Notes under the pieces: model-generated
Told to the model about the DNA's origin: nothing
What the model saw: the letters and a program-made list of their open reading frames with translations, nothing else
Database searches by the model: none
NCBI GenBank assembly: GCA_013178275.1
Contig: JABLWZ010000013.1
Span: 1-64,000, forward strand
DNA from: Bacillota bacterium
Lineage (GTDB): Bacteria > Bacillota > Ch66 > Ch109
DNA: 64,000 nt
Direction: 5' to 3'
Part shown: positions 8,880 through 18,222 of the stretch, in pieces
Numbering within the stretch: the first letter of the stretch is position 1
Layout of the letters: every line of letters begins with the position of its first letter
Translations under genes and position numbers: made by a program

Positions 8880-8909
8880 TTGTATTATTGGGGGAGATAT
8901 CTATATAAT
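8880..8909 (+). promoter_or_regulatory. Sigma-A-type promoter of the late flagellar operon
   Basis: TTGTAT, 18-nt spacer, perfect TATAAT, about 30 nt before yvyF. It probably drives yvyF-flgM-flgN-flgK-flgL. Confidence 0.7.
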
Positions 8910-8938
8910 GAGAAAAAGGATTAAAGGGGGGATCGGGT

Positions 8939-9361
8939 TTGGATTTTAGAAACTGCCCGGTCTGTGGTAGCCTGTTTCGTTATGTATCCCGCTATATGTG
9001 CCCCGCCTGCATCGAGGCTGAAGAAAAGGAGTTCGTCACCGTCAGACAGTACGTGCGGGACCACGAGGGAGCTACTATTTCCGCAGTGAGTGAAGCTACT
9101 GGGATAAGCGAGGAGAAGATAATCCGCTTCTTGAAGGACGGGCGGTTGGTCTCCCGGGGACTGGTTCTGGAGGGACAGCTTGCCTGTGAGCGCTGTGGGA
9201 AACCCGTTGCAGAGGGAAACATGTGCGATACCTGCAGGGCGGATATATTCCGGGACATCAGCCGCGTAAAAGGTTCCGAACGTGAAGCGCCGCCCCCGAC
9301 TCCTAAGGACCTGGGTTCAAGAAATCGGATGCATATCTCGGAGATTGTCAAGCGCAAGTGA
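8939..9361 (+). CDS. yvyF: Flagellar operon protein, YvyF/TIGR03826 family
   Basis: 140 residues. It begins with a zinc-ribbon pair (NCPVCGSLF ... MCPACI), has a helix-turn-helix-like middle (ATISAVSEATGISEEKIIRFLKDGRL) and ends with a second cysteine pair (CERCGKP ... CDTCR). Family members sit before flgM in Bacillota and are annotated as flagellar operon proteins; the molecular role is unclear, but the Zn-HTH-Zn layout suggests nucleic-acid or protein binding. The TTG start lies behind GGGGGG at good spacing. It is the first gene after the sigma-A-type promoter. Confidence 0.85.
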   Translation: MDFRNCPVCGSLFRYVSRYMCPACIEAEEKEFVTVRQYVRDHEGATISAVSEATGISEEKIIRFLKDGRLVSRGLVLEGQLACERCGKPVAEGNMCDTCRADIFRDISRVKGSEREAPPPTPKDLGSRNRMHISEIVKRK

Positions 9362-9497
9362 TTTTGGATAATTTCAGGAGATAATCAGAATAAAGTTATA
9401 GAAAACAGCTAAATTCGCCTTTAACCGGATTTTTCCTGGCAAACGAAATTATCACTGAGCGGTGGAATTACCGCTCCAAGACGAGGGGACGATAGTG

Positions 9498-9791
9498 ATG
9501 ATAGGTCCAAGTAACGGCATTAACCAAATACTTCGCATCTACCGCCAGGAAAAGGTTGAGGGCTCGAAACCTGCCGCCAAGACGTCCACGGGAAAGGAAA
9601 AGGACGAACTGGTCATCTCAGACGAAGCCCGGGTGGTTACCGTGGCTCAGCAGGCGGTAAAGGACGCCTCGGATATCCGCACCGATAAGGTGGCGGCGAT
9701 TAAAGAGGCGATCGAGAAGGGGACCTACCAGGTTCCCAGCGACCAGGTTGCTGAGGCGATCCTGAACTTCCTGAGCGGGGATAAGTTTTAA
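9498..9791 (+). CDS. flgM: Anti-sigma28 factor FlgM
   Basis: 97 residues. FlgM holds the flagellar sigma factor inactive until the hook is complete and FlgM is exported. The disordered N-terminus (GPSNGINQILRIYRQEK) and C-terminal sigma-binding helices (DELVISDEARVV ... RTDKVAAIKEAIEKGTYQVPSDQVAEAIL) match the family. ATG 9498 is preferred: it has GAGGGG ten bases upstream and gives the usual short N-terminus. This anti-sigma factor supports reading the TAAA-n15/16-CGATA promoters downstream as sigma28 sites. Confidence 0.92.
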   Translation: MIGPSNGINQILRIYRQEKVEGSKPAAKTSTGKEKDELVISDEARVVTVAQQAVKDASDIRTDKVAAIKEAIEKGTYQVPSDQVAEAILNFLSGDKF

Positions 9792-9830
9792 GGGTTAATT
9801 GGCGGTTTCTTAAAGTGCTGTTTTGGACTG

Positions 9831-9862
9831 CGTCCCGTTAGTTTTGACTGCGGGCGTTTTTT
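9831..9862 (+). terminator. Weak rho-independent terminator or attenuator between flgM and flgN
   Basis: CGTCCCG (9831-9837) pairs with CGGGCG (9851-9856) with one bulged T, followed by six T. It could lower expression of the downstream structural genes relative to flgM. Confidence 0.45.
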
Positions 9863-9879
9863 ATTGAGGAGGAACGGTT

Positions 9880-10380
9880 ATGGACCAGAGGATTAACGAG
9901 TTGATCTCAGTTATGAGGGAACAGGTTAAAATAATCGATTTGTTCAGGGAACTGGGGGAGTCGAAGACCCCGGCGCTGGTCAAGGGACGATACGAGGAAC
10001 TGGAGCGGATCATCAAGGTGGAGGAACTCCTGATCGTCGAGATGGGTCACCTGGAACGGCAGCGTGTTGAAGGGAGCCAGGAGATCGCCCAGCTGCTCCA
10101 GATCCCGGTTGAAGAGATAAGTATCTCCCGGCTGCAGTCGGAGTTCGCGGGATGTTCCGAGGAGTTGGAGTCGATAAAGGACCAGCTGCTGGTCGGTTCC
10201 CGGGAACTGGGGGAACTGAACCAGCTCAACAATGAACTGATAGAACAGTCGCTTCGCCACCTGGATTTTACGGTGCAGCTCTTGACCGAGACGGAGAGCG
10301 GCGGCGGCTACAGCCAGAGGGACCGGGATGCGGTAATCAGTCCTCAGGAGACAGCCCGCATCTTTGACCGCTGGGCATAA
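9880..10380 (+). CDS. flgN: Flagellar export chaperone FlgN
   Basis: 166 residues, almost entirely helical coiled coil (LISVMREQVKIIDLFRELGESKTPALVKG; QLLVGSRELGELNQLNNELIEQSL). FlgN binds the C-termini of hook-filament junction proteins FlgK and FlgL and delivers them to the export gate. Its place between flgM and flgK, the length and the helical profile fit. A strong GAGGAGG precedes the ATG. flgK follows after 21 nt. Confidence 0.88.
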   Translation: MDQRINELISVMREQVKIIDLFRELGESKTPALVKGRYEELERIIKVEELLIVEMGHLERQRVEGSQEIAQLLQIPVEEISISRLQSEFAGCSEELESIKDQLLVGSRELGELNQLNNELIEQSLRHLDFTVQLLTETESGGGYSQRDRDAVISPQETARIFDRWA

Positions 10381-10401
10381 GAAAGCGAGGCCGGGGCATA
10401 T

Positions 10402-12111
10402 ATGCGCTCAACCTTCTTTGGACTGGAAATCGGCAGCCGGGCGATATCGGCTCAGCAGCGCTCACTGGATGTCATGGGTCACAACGTGGCCAATGCCAAC
10501 ACCCCTGGTTTCAGCCGGCAGAGCGCGATCATGGTCAACTCCTACCCTGACCTGCAGCCAAGCATCAGCCTGCGCAGCGCTTATACGATAGTGGGAACCG
10601 GGGTCGCGGTCAATGATATCATCCGCATCCGCAACAGTTTTTATGACCGCCAGTACCGGGACCAGAACATCGACCTGGGAGAATGGAAAAAGAAGAGTGA
10701 TGAGCTTTCGAAACTGGAACTCATCTTCGATGAGAACTCCGAGAGCGGGCTGGGAACGATCTATGACCAGTTCTGGGAGGGCTGGCAGGAACTGGAGAAG
10801 GACGCTGAGAGCCTCAACGCCAGGTCCATCGTCCGCCAGCGAGGGGAAGCCCTGGTCAACACGGTGAACCAGATCTACAGCCAGCTGAAGGACAGCCGGA
10901 GCAACCTGGAACAGACCCTGGTCATCAAGATGAACGAAATAAACTCCTATGGAGAGCAGCTGAAGCAGTTGAACGGCCAGATACTGGAGCAGGAGATCGG
11001 AGGCACCCGGGCCAACGACCTGCGCGACCGGCGCGACTACCTCATCGACCAGCTCTCCAATGTGGTTAATGTAAGGGTCTCCGAGGATAAAAAAGGGGTG
11101 CGGGTCAGCATCGGTGACTACGACCTGGTGGATGGGCAGACCCTGCACACCTTGGAGCTGGGGCCCGATATCGTCGAACGCGGTCTGGTCATACACCAGC
11201 TTCAGTGGTCCACCACCGGGCAGGCGGTCGAGATCACCGGGGGAGAGGTCAAAGGGATCCTGGACATGCGTGATACGGCCATACCTTATTATATACAGCA
11301 GTTGGACGACCTGGTGGATGCGACCGTGGAACGCACCAACCAGTACCATATCGAGGGTTACGGTATTGAGGCGAACAGCGTGCACGCCATAGTGGGCGGG
11401 GACGACGCCGTATGGTCAGATGTGACCATCGACCCCGCCAATACCCGGGTAGGGGAGTGGCAGGTGCAGATGACCACCGCGACCGACTTCAGCGTCTCTT
11501 TCCGCGACGTCAACGGGGCCTGGGTGGCGGTAGGCGTCGGGACCCTCGGAACCGCTTTCGTATCCGCGGGCGAGGTGTCGTTTACCATTGACGGCACGGC
11601 TGCCGTGGGAGATACCTGGACCTTTACCACCCTGGGGGGAGAGGACCGCCTGGGGGCGCCGTTATTCTTTAACCCTTCGAACAAGGCCGGGCTGGATAAA
11701 GTGATGAGCCTCAACTCCGCCATCCTGGGAGACGAAGGCCTGCCGCGGCTGGCCGCGGCCTTACAGGAGAACAAGGATGGTGACGGTGACAACGCCCTGC
11801 GCATAGCGGGTCTGAAGTACGAGTTCACCATGAGCTCCGGAACGGCTACCTACAACGATTACATAAACGCCCTCGCGGGCAAGCTGGGGGTCGAGACCCA
11901 GGAGGCTATCCGCCGGAATGAGAACCAGGATACGCTGCTCCAGCAGGTGGACAACCTCCGGCAGGAGACCTCATCGGTGTCCCTGGACGAGGAGATGACC
12001 AACATGATCAAGTTTCAGCAGGCCTATAACGCTGCGGCCCGGGTGATAACCTCGGTGGACGAGACCCTGGACAAGATTATAAACGGGATGGGCCTGGTGG
12101 GCAGGGGGTAA
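10402..12111 (+). CDS. flgK: Hook-associated protein 1
   Basis: 569 residues; joins hook and filament after export. The conserved N-terminal D0 helix and rod/hook motif FFGLEIGSRAISAQQRSLDVMGHNVANANTPGFSRQ is clear. The D1 coiled-coil with LRDRRDYLIDQLS follows around residue 215. A beta-rich variable domain (about 330-430) contains DPANTRVGEWQVQM. The C-terminal DEEMTNMIKFQQAYNAAARVITSVDETLDKIINGMG is the standard D0 end. flgL starts 5 nt downstream, indicating tight coupling. Confidence 0.95.
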   Translation: MRSTFFGLEIGSRAISAQQRSLDVMGHNVANANTPGFSRQSAIMVNSYPDLQPSISLRSAYTIVGTGVAVNDIIRIRNSFYDRQYRDQNIDLGEWKKKSDELSKLELIFDENSESGLGTIYDQFWEGWQELEKDAESLNARSIVRQRGEALVNTVNQIYSQLKDSRSNLEQTLVIKMNEINSYGEQLKQLNGQILEQEIGGTRANDLRDRRDYLIDQLSNVVNVRVSEDKKGVRVSIGDYDLVDGQTLHTLELGPDIVERGLVIHQLQWSTTGQAVEITGGEVKGILDMRDTAIPYYIQQLDDLVDATVERTNQYHIEGYGIEANSVHAIVGGDDAVWSDVTIDPANTRVGEWQVQMTTATDFSVSFRDVNGAWVAVGVGTLGTAFVSAGEVSFTIDGTAAVGDTWTFTTLGGEDRLGAPLFFNPSNKAGLDKVMSLNSAILGDEGLPRLAAALQENKDGDGDNALRIAGLKYEFTMSSGTATYNDYINALAGKLGVETQEAIRRNENQDTLLQQVDNLRQETSSVSLDEEMTNMIKFQQAYNAAARVITSVDETLDKIINGMGLVGRG

Positions 12112-12115
12112 TTGA

Positions 12116-14104
12116 ATGAGAATCACCAACAACATGATGATCAGCCACATGATGCGGAACTACATGAGCATTTCCATCAACATGGACAAGACCCTTAACC
12201 AGGTCTCGACCGGCGAGATGTACCGGGTGCCCTCCGACAACCCGGTGAAGATGTCGCAGAGCCTGCGCATGCGTACGGACCTGTTCGAGATCGACCAATA
12301 CCGCAAGAACGTTTCGGACGCGAAGTCCTGGATGGAGGCCAGCGAATCGTCGATGCAGAGCGCGGAAGATATCCTGAACCGGATCCGGGAACTGACCGTG
12401 TACGCTTATAACGGCACCATCCCCAAGGATTCCCGTACCAGCATCGCCACTGAGATCGAGATGCTGACGCAGGAACTGAAAAATATAGGAAACACCAACA
12501 TCGCGGGTCGCTATATCTTCAACGGGCAGCTCACCACCGAGGTCCCCTATCACGATGGGGACGACGGCTATATCGAGTTCCGCGGGGACACCGGGGCCGG
12601 CCAGCGGCTGTACGAGATCGGCCAGGGGGTGACGCTGCAGGTAAACGTACCCCCGGGGAAGCTGTACGACAACGGCCGGATGGATATCCTCGCGGAGCTG
12701 CGCAACCTGTGCGATGACCTGAAGCAGCCGGACCCGATGGATTTCGATTCGGTGGTTGACTGCGGGACGGTGGATATTTCGGCTGTCACCCTGGGCAGCG
12801 ACCTGGACTTCGATGTGTTCATGGCCGGGATCACGACAGCGGTGAACGTTCCCGCCGGGGCTTACACCGGCGACGAGCTGGTGGACAACATCAATGCCCA
12901 GCTCGAGGCCGGGGGAATCAAGAACATGCACTTCGAGCTGTCACCCGGCAATCGCCTGGTGGTAAAGGCCAACGCCGAGATCGATCCGAATTCCGTTTAC
13001 CTGGTGGACAACTCCGCGGGTCCCGATACCCTGACCGGCAGCCTGGGACTCAACATGAGGCGCAGCGTGCTGGATCCACTGGGGGGACCGCCCAACGACA
13101 CCAAGATCTATCAGGTCAACAACTACGAGGGTGTGGTCGGAATAGGCAATATAGATATCAGCAGCGTGACCATCAACGCGGGTGAGGAGCTTTCGTTCCA
13201 GATCCAGGTGCAGGACAAGGCCGCCACGGTCACGCTGGGGCCGGGGGTCTACACCGGGCAGGATATCATCGACACCATAAACACCCAGCTGACCGCCGCG
13301 GGGATAACCAACTTCCGCACCACCCTGACCCAGAGCAATCGGTTGATGATGGTGGCGGACCCGGATATCGACAAGAGTTCGATAACCCTGAAGGACTTTT
13401 CCACCGGGATTACCCTGAAGAACACCCTGGGACGGGAGGAAGGCATCGCCCTGGGATACATGTCGGACATGACCAATATCAACTATACCCTGGCCCGGGG
13501 CTCGAAGAACATAAGCTCCGTGGTGCTGAAAAACGACCTGGTATGGGAGGTCCAGGAGAACACCCGGAACTACTCGCACACGGCCACGATAACCCTGAGC
13601 GCGGTCGACGGATTGGGCAACCCGATTGTCTACAGCGGCCCGGAGATTATCGACGAGGTCAACCGCCAGCTGGCGGCGGCCGGCATCAGCAACGTCTCCG
13701 CCTACCTGACCCCGACCAACCGGATCACCTTCGTCTCGGGAGCGGATATCAATCCCAGCGATTTCAGCATAGTGGACAAATCGACCGGAGGGACCGATAC
13801 CCTCGAGTCGGTCACGGGTTTACGGAGTGGAAAGATGATGGGCTATCTCCAGAAGATCGACGCCGGGATCGACAATGTCCTTAACTGGAGATCAGAGCTG
13901 GGTTCCCGGGTCAACCGGCTGGAGATGGCAGACGCCCGCATGCAGGACACCAGCCTGTACATCACCCAGGTCAGGTCCGAGATGGTGGATGTGGATTTTG
14001 CCGAGATGGCCACCCAACTGAAGATGCAGGAGAACCTGCAGCGTGCGGCCCTCGCGGTAGGCGCGCGGATAATCCAGCCTACCCTGATCGACTTTTTGGG
14101 CTAG
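12116..14104 (+). CDS. flgL: Hook-associated protein 3 with three-repeat insertion
   Basis: 662 residues, about twice the usual FlgL length. The flagellin-like N-terminus (MRITNNMMISHMMRNY ... VSTGEMYRVPSDNP) and C-terminus (SELGSRVNRLEMADARM ... VDFAEMATQLKMQENLQRAAL) are conventional. The extra length lies between, where three diverged modules of roughly 95 residues (about 219-312, 344-441, 464-571) each carry YtGxxIvDxiNxQLxAaGI followed by NRlxxvaxadIdpxs. A related module occurs in FliD near residue 955. These modules probably project from the filament base. FlgL joins FlgK to flagellin. Confidence 0.93.
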   Translation: MRITNNMMISHMMRNYMSISINMDKTLNQVSTGEMYRVPSDNPVKMSQSLRMRTDLFEIDQYRKNVSDAKSWMEASESSMQSAEDILNRIRELTVYAYNGTIPKDSRTSIATEIEMLTQELKNIGNTNIAGRYIFNGQLTTEVPYHDGDDGYIEFRGDTGAGQRLYEIGQGVTLQVNVPPGKLYDNGRMDILAELRNLCDDLKQPDPMDFDSVVDCGTVDISAVTLGSDLDFDVFMAGITTAVNVPAGAYTGDELVDNINAQLEAGGIKNMHFELSPGNRLVVKANAEIDPNSVYLVDNSAGPDTLTGSLGLNMRRSVLDPLGGPPNDTKIYQVNNYEGVVGIGNIDISSVTINAGEELSFQIQVQDKAATVTLGPGVYTGQDIIDTINTQLTAAGITNFRTTLTQSNRLMMVADPDIDKSSITLKDFSTGITLKNTLGREEGIALGYMSDMTNINYTLARGSKNISSVVLKNDLVWEVQENTRNYSHTATITLSAVDGLGNPIVYSGPEIIDEVNRQLAAAGISNVSAYLTPTNRITFVSGADINPSDFSIVDKSTGGTDTLESVTGLRSGKMMGYLQKIDAGIDNVLNWRSELGSRVNRLEMADARMQDTSLYITQVRSEMVDVDFAEMATQLKMQENLQRAALAVGARIIQPTLIDFLG

Positions 14105-14151
14105 ACTATTGAATAGATAACCGGTTTTTATTTATAACTTGAGTATAATTG

Positions 14152-14195
14152 AAATCTCGCCTTCGCCAAGGACTGGCGGCAGTCAAGTTTTCAGG
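14152..14195 (+). repeat. Copy B of dispersed hairpin repeat
   Basis: TCTCGCCTTCGCCAAGGACTGGCGGCAGTCAAGTTTTC-type sequence with a GCCA...TGGC hairpin, matching the copy at 4294-4337 in order of elements. It lies immediately before the DUF6470 gene, splitting flgL from the downstream genes. Confidence 0.6.
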
Positions 14196-14209
14196 GCAGG
14201 GAGGCCGAC

Positions 14210-14650
14210 ATGGCGGGAATCAGTGCTGTCAACTACATACAACCGGACTGGTACCGGGTTGAGATAACCGGGATGCCGCCGAAGATCGAGGCGTTTTCCG
14301 AGCCTTCGAGCCTGAAGATCGATAATACCGCGGCCTGGCGGGGTATGGGGATTTATCTGACCGTCAGCTCTTTTCTGGAAAGGATGGCGGAAAAGGGCCG
14401 CGAAAAGGTCAGTGAGGCGATCGCCACGATAGTCAGGGACGGTGATGAGCTGGCCCGGATCGAAAAGAATGGCTGGGAGACCATCATCAACCAGGCGGTG
14501 GCCAATTCGTGGGACAGCTATGACTTTGAGTTTCTGCACAACGCGCCGGCTTTACCCAGGATAACCTACACTCCAGGCTCCGTGAGGTTTAAAGTGAAGC
14601 CGTGCGAGGTCAGGATGGTGCCCCAGAACCAGGTAAACTTGTTGGCGTAA
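14210..14650 (+). CDS. DUF6470 family flagellar-operon protein (YviE-like)
   Basis: 146 residues. It shows the family pattern PxIEAFSEPSSLKIDNTAAWRGMGI, then a helical region rich in charged residues (ISSFLERMAEKGREKVSEAI-like) and a C-terminal beta segment ending VRFKVKPCEVRMVPQNQVNLLA. The position between flgL and fliW is the same as B. subtilis yviE. Function is unknown; location suggests a role in late flagellar assembly. The ATG at 14210 has GGGAGG seven bases upstream. Confidence 0.8.
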   Translation: MAGISAVNYIQPDWYRVEITGMPPKIEAFSEPSSLKIDNTAAWRGMGIYLTVSSFLERMAEKGREKVSEAIATIVRDGDELARIEKNGWETIINQAVANSWDSYDFEFLHNAPALPRITYTPGSVRFKVKPCEVRMVPQNQVNLLA

Positions 14651-14685
14651 AAACCAGTACATAATTAAAGAGTGGAGGATTTACC

Positions 14686-15126
14686 ATGCTGCTGCAAACC
14701 ACCCGCTTCGGAGAAATCGAGGTCGACGCGGAAAAAGTGATAAGTTTTCCGCACCCCCTGCCGGGACTGCCAAAATCCAATAGTTATGTTATATTAGATA
14801 TACCCGGCAATCCTCTGTTCAAGTGGATGCAGTCCTGCAACCAGCCCGAGGTGGCTCTGGTGATCGCCGACCCGTCTTCGTTTTTTTCCGACTATCGGGT
14901 CAAGATCACCAAAGAGGAACTCGCCGTCTTGAACATCGAGGATGGGGACGAGTGCCAGGTGGCGGTAGTTCTGGTGGTGCCGGAAGACCCTCGAAAAATC
15001 ACGGCCAACCTGCTGGCCCCCCTGGTGTTCAATTATAATAAAAGGCGGGCAGTGCAGATCATCCTGAACGATTCTGCTTACACCACCCGGCACATCATCT
15101 TTCCCGCCGCCCAGGAGGCTGTTTAA
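14686..15126 (+). CDS. fliW: Flagellar assembly factor FliW
   Basis: 146 residues, typical length. It starts with TTRFGEIEVDAEKVISFPHPLPGL and contains MQSCNQPEVALVIADP and LLAPLVFNYNKRRAVQIIL, all characteristic of FliW. In B. subtilis FliW binds either flagellin or CsrA; when flagellin accumulates, freed CsrA blocks flagellin translation. Its stop codon overlaps the csrA start by one base. Flagellin follows 500 nt downstream with a matching CsrA site, so the whole circuit is present here. Confidence 0.93.
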   Translation: MLLQTTRFGEIEVDAEKVISFPHPLPGLPKSNSYVILDIPGNPLFKWMQSCNQPEVALVIADPSSFFSDYRVKITKEELAVLNIEDGDECQVAVVLVVPEDPRKITANLLAPLVFNYNKRRAVQIILNDSAYTTRHIIFPAAQEAV

Positions 15127-15380
15127 TGCTGGTATTGAGCAGGAAATTAAAAGAGGCGCTGGTGATCGGGGATAACATCCGCATCACCATCTTGGACGTG
15201 GAAGGCGACCAGATCAAGCTGGGGATAGATGCCCCGCGTGAGGTGCGGGTATACCGCCAGGAGATCTTCGACGCGATCCAGGAGGCCAACCGGATGGCGG
15301 CCCAGGTGGATCCGATGAAATTGGCCGATTTACCGAACAAGATAGAGAAAAAGAAGGGAAAGGTTGAAAAAAGCCCTTAA
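15126..15380 (+). CDS. csrA: Translational regulator CsrA
   Basis: 84 residues. MLVLSRKLKEALVIGDNIRITILDVEGDQIKLGIDAP is the canonical beta-barrel RNA-binding domain, with REVRVYRQEIFDAIQEAN giving the C-terminal strand and helix; the Arg in REVRVYR is the usual RNA contact. The C-terminal tail (KIEKKKGKVEKSP) is longer and more basic than in E. coli, as is common in Bacillota that also have FliW. It overlaps fliW (ATG within TTTAATG). Its likely target is the flagellin leader hairpin at 15585-15602. Confidence 0.95.
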   Translation: MLVLSRKLKEALVIGDNIRITILDVEGDQIKLGIDAPREVRVYRQEIFDAIQEANRMAAQVDPMKLADLPNKIEKKKGKVEKSP

Positions 15381-15430
15381 AACTACAAAAAAGGTATAAA
15401 GTAATTCTGTAATTAAACGATATTAAATAG

Positions 15431-15455
15431 ATGCTGGTAAATGCCAGCATTTTTT
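15431..15455 (+). terminator. Rho-independent terminator after csrA
   Basis: ATGCTGG (15431-15437) pairs with CCAGCAT (15444-15450) and runs into TTTTT. It separates the sigma-A-type late operon from the flagellin unit. Confidence 0.8.
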
Positions 15456-15479
15456 ATTTATTTTTTCGGTATAAATATC

Positions 15480-15506
15480 TAAAGTTTTAACTACGCTCCA
15501 CGATAT
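15480..15506 (+). promoter_or_regulatory. Sigma28 (SigD/FliA)-type promoter of flagellin
   Basis: TAAA at 15480-15483, 15-nt spacer, CACGATAT at 15499-15506, against the consensus TAAA-n15-GCCGATAA. The core CGATA is intact. The same architecture recurs before the two glycosylation operons and fliD. Confidence 0.75.
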
Positions 15507-15584
15507 TAAGAATAGAATCCCGGGAAATCAACTCTGTCATACTGTCAGGAGCGGCCGACTGCTGACTTTATTGCCAGGGTTCAC

Positions 15585-15625
15585 CCCCGCACGGACGCGG
15601 GGTAAATGGTAAAAAATCAAGGAGG
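15585..15625 (+). promoter_or_regulatory. CsrA binding region in flagellin leader
   Basis: A six-base-pair stem CCCCGC (15585-15590)/GCGGGG (15597-15602) presents the hexaloop ACGGAC, an exact ANGGAN CsrA-type loop. A second GGA lies in the Shine-Dalgarno AAGGAGG (15619-15625). This two-site layout, one hairpin plus the ribosome binding site, parallels the hag leader of B. subtilis, where CsrA blocks ribosome access. Confidence 0.75.
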
Positions 15626-15635
15626 ATTGGTACGG

Positions 15636-18083
15636 ATGAGGATCTACCACAATGTGCCGGCACTGAATGCCTACAACAACCTGCAGACCACCACCAACAT
15701 GACGGCGAAGTCACTGGAAAAACTCTCATCGGGTCTCCGGATCAACCGAGCCGCCGATGACGCCGCTGGTCTGGCTATATCCGAAAAGATGCGCGGCCAG
15801 ATTCGTGGTTTGAACCAGGCGGTAAGGAACTCCCAGGACGGCATCTCGCTCCTGCAGACCGCTGAGGGCGCCCTAACCGAAACCCACGCCATCCTGCAGA
15901 GGATGCGAGAGCTGGCGGTGCAGGCGGCCAACGACACCAACACCATGAACGACCGAACCGAGCTGCAAAAGGAGATCGAGCAGCTCAAGGATGAGATCAA
16001 CCGCATCGCCAACACCACCGAGTTCAACACCAAGAAGCTGCTCGACGGCTCGGCGGCGGCCCTGGTCAGTTCCGACAATATTGCGACCAAGGTCATCATG
16101 CGGGACGGCCTGCGGGTCGTCGACCAGTTCGGCCAGAAGGCCGAGGGCGGCGGCAACTTCAAGCTGGAGATCACCGCCACCCCGGGCAACGCCCAGATCC
16201 AGAAGACCGACATCTTCAAGGTCAAGCACGGGGGCGAAAGCGTGCTCAACCTGACCATCAATGAGGATTCGGGGATCGAGCACGTGACCGCCGACTACCT
16301 GGCTTACAGCACCGCGATCGACTCCGCCGGGAACCTGGCCGACTACACCATCGACACCCTGCACCTGACCACCGCCAGCGTGGCAATGACCGGTTACACG
16401 GCCGTGGCTTACGGCTTTAACGCTAACACCGCGGACGGTTACACGGCCACCATCTCCTTCTACAATTCTACGGCGATAGAAACCCTGAGCTATACCCAGT
16501 GGCAGTTCTACGGCGGCCAGTCCATATCAATGGGTACCTCTTATGGCTCGTCTCTGACCACCAGCTTCGTCCTCTCGTGGGAGGTCAACGCCGTCTCGGC
16601 GGGTCAGATCACCTACACAGTTAAAGGTTACAAGGTAAGCCTGAGCGGAAATATAACCGAGTACACCGCCAATACCGAGTTTGTGATCAACTCCGACGCG
16701 GCTGATATTACGATAACCGCTGGTTTGGTATTCTCGCATTTGGCTGCAGCCTTCGGCTCCACCAACGTGACGGTGGGAGACAAGAACATCGTGACCGTGG
16801 CCGCGGGTATGGCGACCGCGGAGGCGTATTCCAAGGTGAGGTTCAGGTACGACGGCCTCAACGTGGCAGAGCTGACGGTCTATGAAAGGACTCTGGACAA
16901 CCAGGAGTTCACCTTCAACGCGATCACGTTCGATACCCGGACCGACGACGAGTACAAGGGTGATATCCTGACCGGTACGGTCACCATGACCAATAACGGT
17001 ATCCAGGGCACGGCGGCCGATTACCTGCAGACGGCGGCCTCCTTCACCTACAACGTGGCCCTGGGCAACGTGGCCTCGCTGGACACCCAGCTGAGGGACA
17101 TCGACAAGTTCTGGGACGCCAGCGGCAACTTCCTGCTGACCGATCCCAAGACCATTACCCTGGTGCAGGGCGACGGGAAGTCGGCCCAGATCACCCTGTT
17201 CAGCACCGACACCATCGCTGACGTCCGCGACAAGCTGAACGCGGCCATCGCCGATGGGCTGGGACAGGGCGAGTACGTCACCCAGACCGAAAAGGACGAG
17301 TTCGTCAGCTACGTGACCAACGCCGACGATGACGGGTTCGAGGCGGTGGCGGGGACCTTCGTGGTCCGCTCGCTGGTCGCGGGCGACAACGGGGAGATCA
17401 ACTTCATCGGGGATGAGGCCCTGATCAACGCCCTGAGCCTGACCAACATCCAGGATTCCTCGGAGAACAAGTTCACCATCGACGTGACCGACGCCCACGA
17501 CGGGACAGTAATCGCCAACGACGTGAGCATCGCGGGCAACCTATTAGTGGCGACGGTGCACCAGAACGTGGACGTGATGTTCGACGCGAACGCGGGTATC
17601 GCCGCTTCCTGGGATGCAACCAACAAGGAATTCACCCTGGTTGGCGGCGCGGCCAACATGTACACCACCTTCGTCCATCTGGCGGACAACACCCAGGTGT
17701 TCCAGATCGGGGCGAACGAGAAGCAGGACATGAGCGCGGCGATCGGGCGGATGGACAGCCTGGCGCTGGGGGTCAACAACCTGCTGGTGACCGACCGCGA
17801 GTCCGCGGGTCGGGCCATCACCAAGGTGGACGCGGCGATCGGCCGGGTCTCCTCGCAGCGCTCCAGCCTGGGGGCTATCCAGAACCGCATCGAGCACACC
17901 ATCAACAACCTGAGTGTGGCCAACGAGAACCTGACCGCGGCCGAGTCCCGCATCAGAGACGTCGACATGGCGCAGGAGATGATGGCCTACACCAAGTGGA
18001 ACATCCTCTCCCAGGCGGGCACGGCGATGCTGGCCCAGGCCAACCAGAGGCCGCAGATGGTGCTGCAGCTCCTGGGTGGTTAA
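15636..18083 (+). CDS. fliC: Flagellin, large variable-domain type
   Basis: 815 residues, about two to three times the simplest flagellins. The conserved D0/D1 N-terminus ([16 protein letters not shown] ... [33 protein letters not shown]) and C-terminus ([17 protein letters not shown] ... [28 protein letters not shown]) are textbook. About 540 central residues are Ser/Thr-rich beta sequence forming outer domains, including a flagellin-IN-like stretch near residues 500-535 ([20 protein letters not shown]). The many surface Ser/Thr are likely targets for the downstream Maf/pseudaminic acid system. ATG 15636 is ten bases after AAGGAGG; an upstream ATG at 15606 would place the ribosome binding site inside the gene. 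No Cys is present. Confidence 0.96.
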   Translation: MRIYHNVPALNAYNNLQTTTNMTAKSLEKLSSGLRINRAADDAAGLAISEKMRGQIRGLNQAVRNSQDGISLLQTAEGALTETHAILQRMRELAVQAANDTNTMNDRTELQKEIEQLKDEINRIANTTEFNTKKLLDGSAAALVSSDNIATKVIMRDGLRVVDQFGQKAEGGGNFKLEITATPGNAQIQKTDIFKVKHGGESVLNLTINEDSGIEHVTADYLAYSTAIDSAGNLADYTIDTLHLTTASVAMTGYTAVAYGFNANTADGYTATISFYNSTAIETLSYTQWQFYGGQSISMGTSYGSSLTTSFVLSWEVNAVSAGQITYTVKGYKVSLSGNITEYTANTEFVINSDAADITITAGLVFSHLAAAFGSTNVTVGDKNIVTVAAGMATAEAYSKVRFRYDGLNVAELTVYERTLDNQEFTFNAITFDTRTDDEYKGDILTGTVTMTNNGIQGTAADYLQTAASFTYNVALGNVASLDTQLRDIDKFWDASGNFLLTDPKTITLVQGDGKSAQITLFSTDTIADVRDKLNAAIADGLGQGEYVTQTEKDEFVSYVTNADDDGFEAVAGTFVVRSLVAGDNGEINFIGDEALINALSLTNIQDSSENKFTIDVTDAHDGTVIANDVSIAGNLLVATVHQNVDVMFDANAGIAASWDATNKEFTLVGGAANMYTTFVHLADNTQVFQIGANEKQDMSAAIGRMDSLALGVNNLLVTDRESAGRAITKVDAAIGRVSSQRSSLGAIQNRIEHTINNLSVANENLTAAESRIRDVDMAQEMMAYTKWNILSQAGTAMLAQANQRPQMVLQLLGG

Positions 18084-18127
18084 AGCCCGGTAGAACAACG
18101 TTAAACTGAATCGGTGATTCTATAAGG

Positions 18128-18158
18128 CAGTGGCCGGGGCTTTCCCGGCCACTGTTTA
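18128..18158 (+). terminator. Strong rho-independent terminator after flagellin
   Basis: CAGTGGCCGGG (18128-18138) pairs with the CCGGCCACTG arm (18145-18154), followed by TTTAT. Confidence 0.85.
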
Positions 18159-18161
18159 TGC

Positions 18162-18189
18162 TAAAGAAACATTACAGAATAAACGATAA
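18162..18189 (+). promoter_or_regulatory. Sigma28-type promoter of the first glycosylation operon
   Basis: TAAA at 18162-18165, 16-nt spacer, AACGATAA at 18182-18189 (six of eight bases of GCCGATAA). It starts right after the flagellin terminator and 33 nt before the maf start. Confidence 0.7.
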
Positions 18190-18222
18190 TACTTTAGAGA
18201 ATATCTTTTTCAGGAGGCGGAG

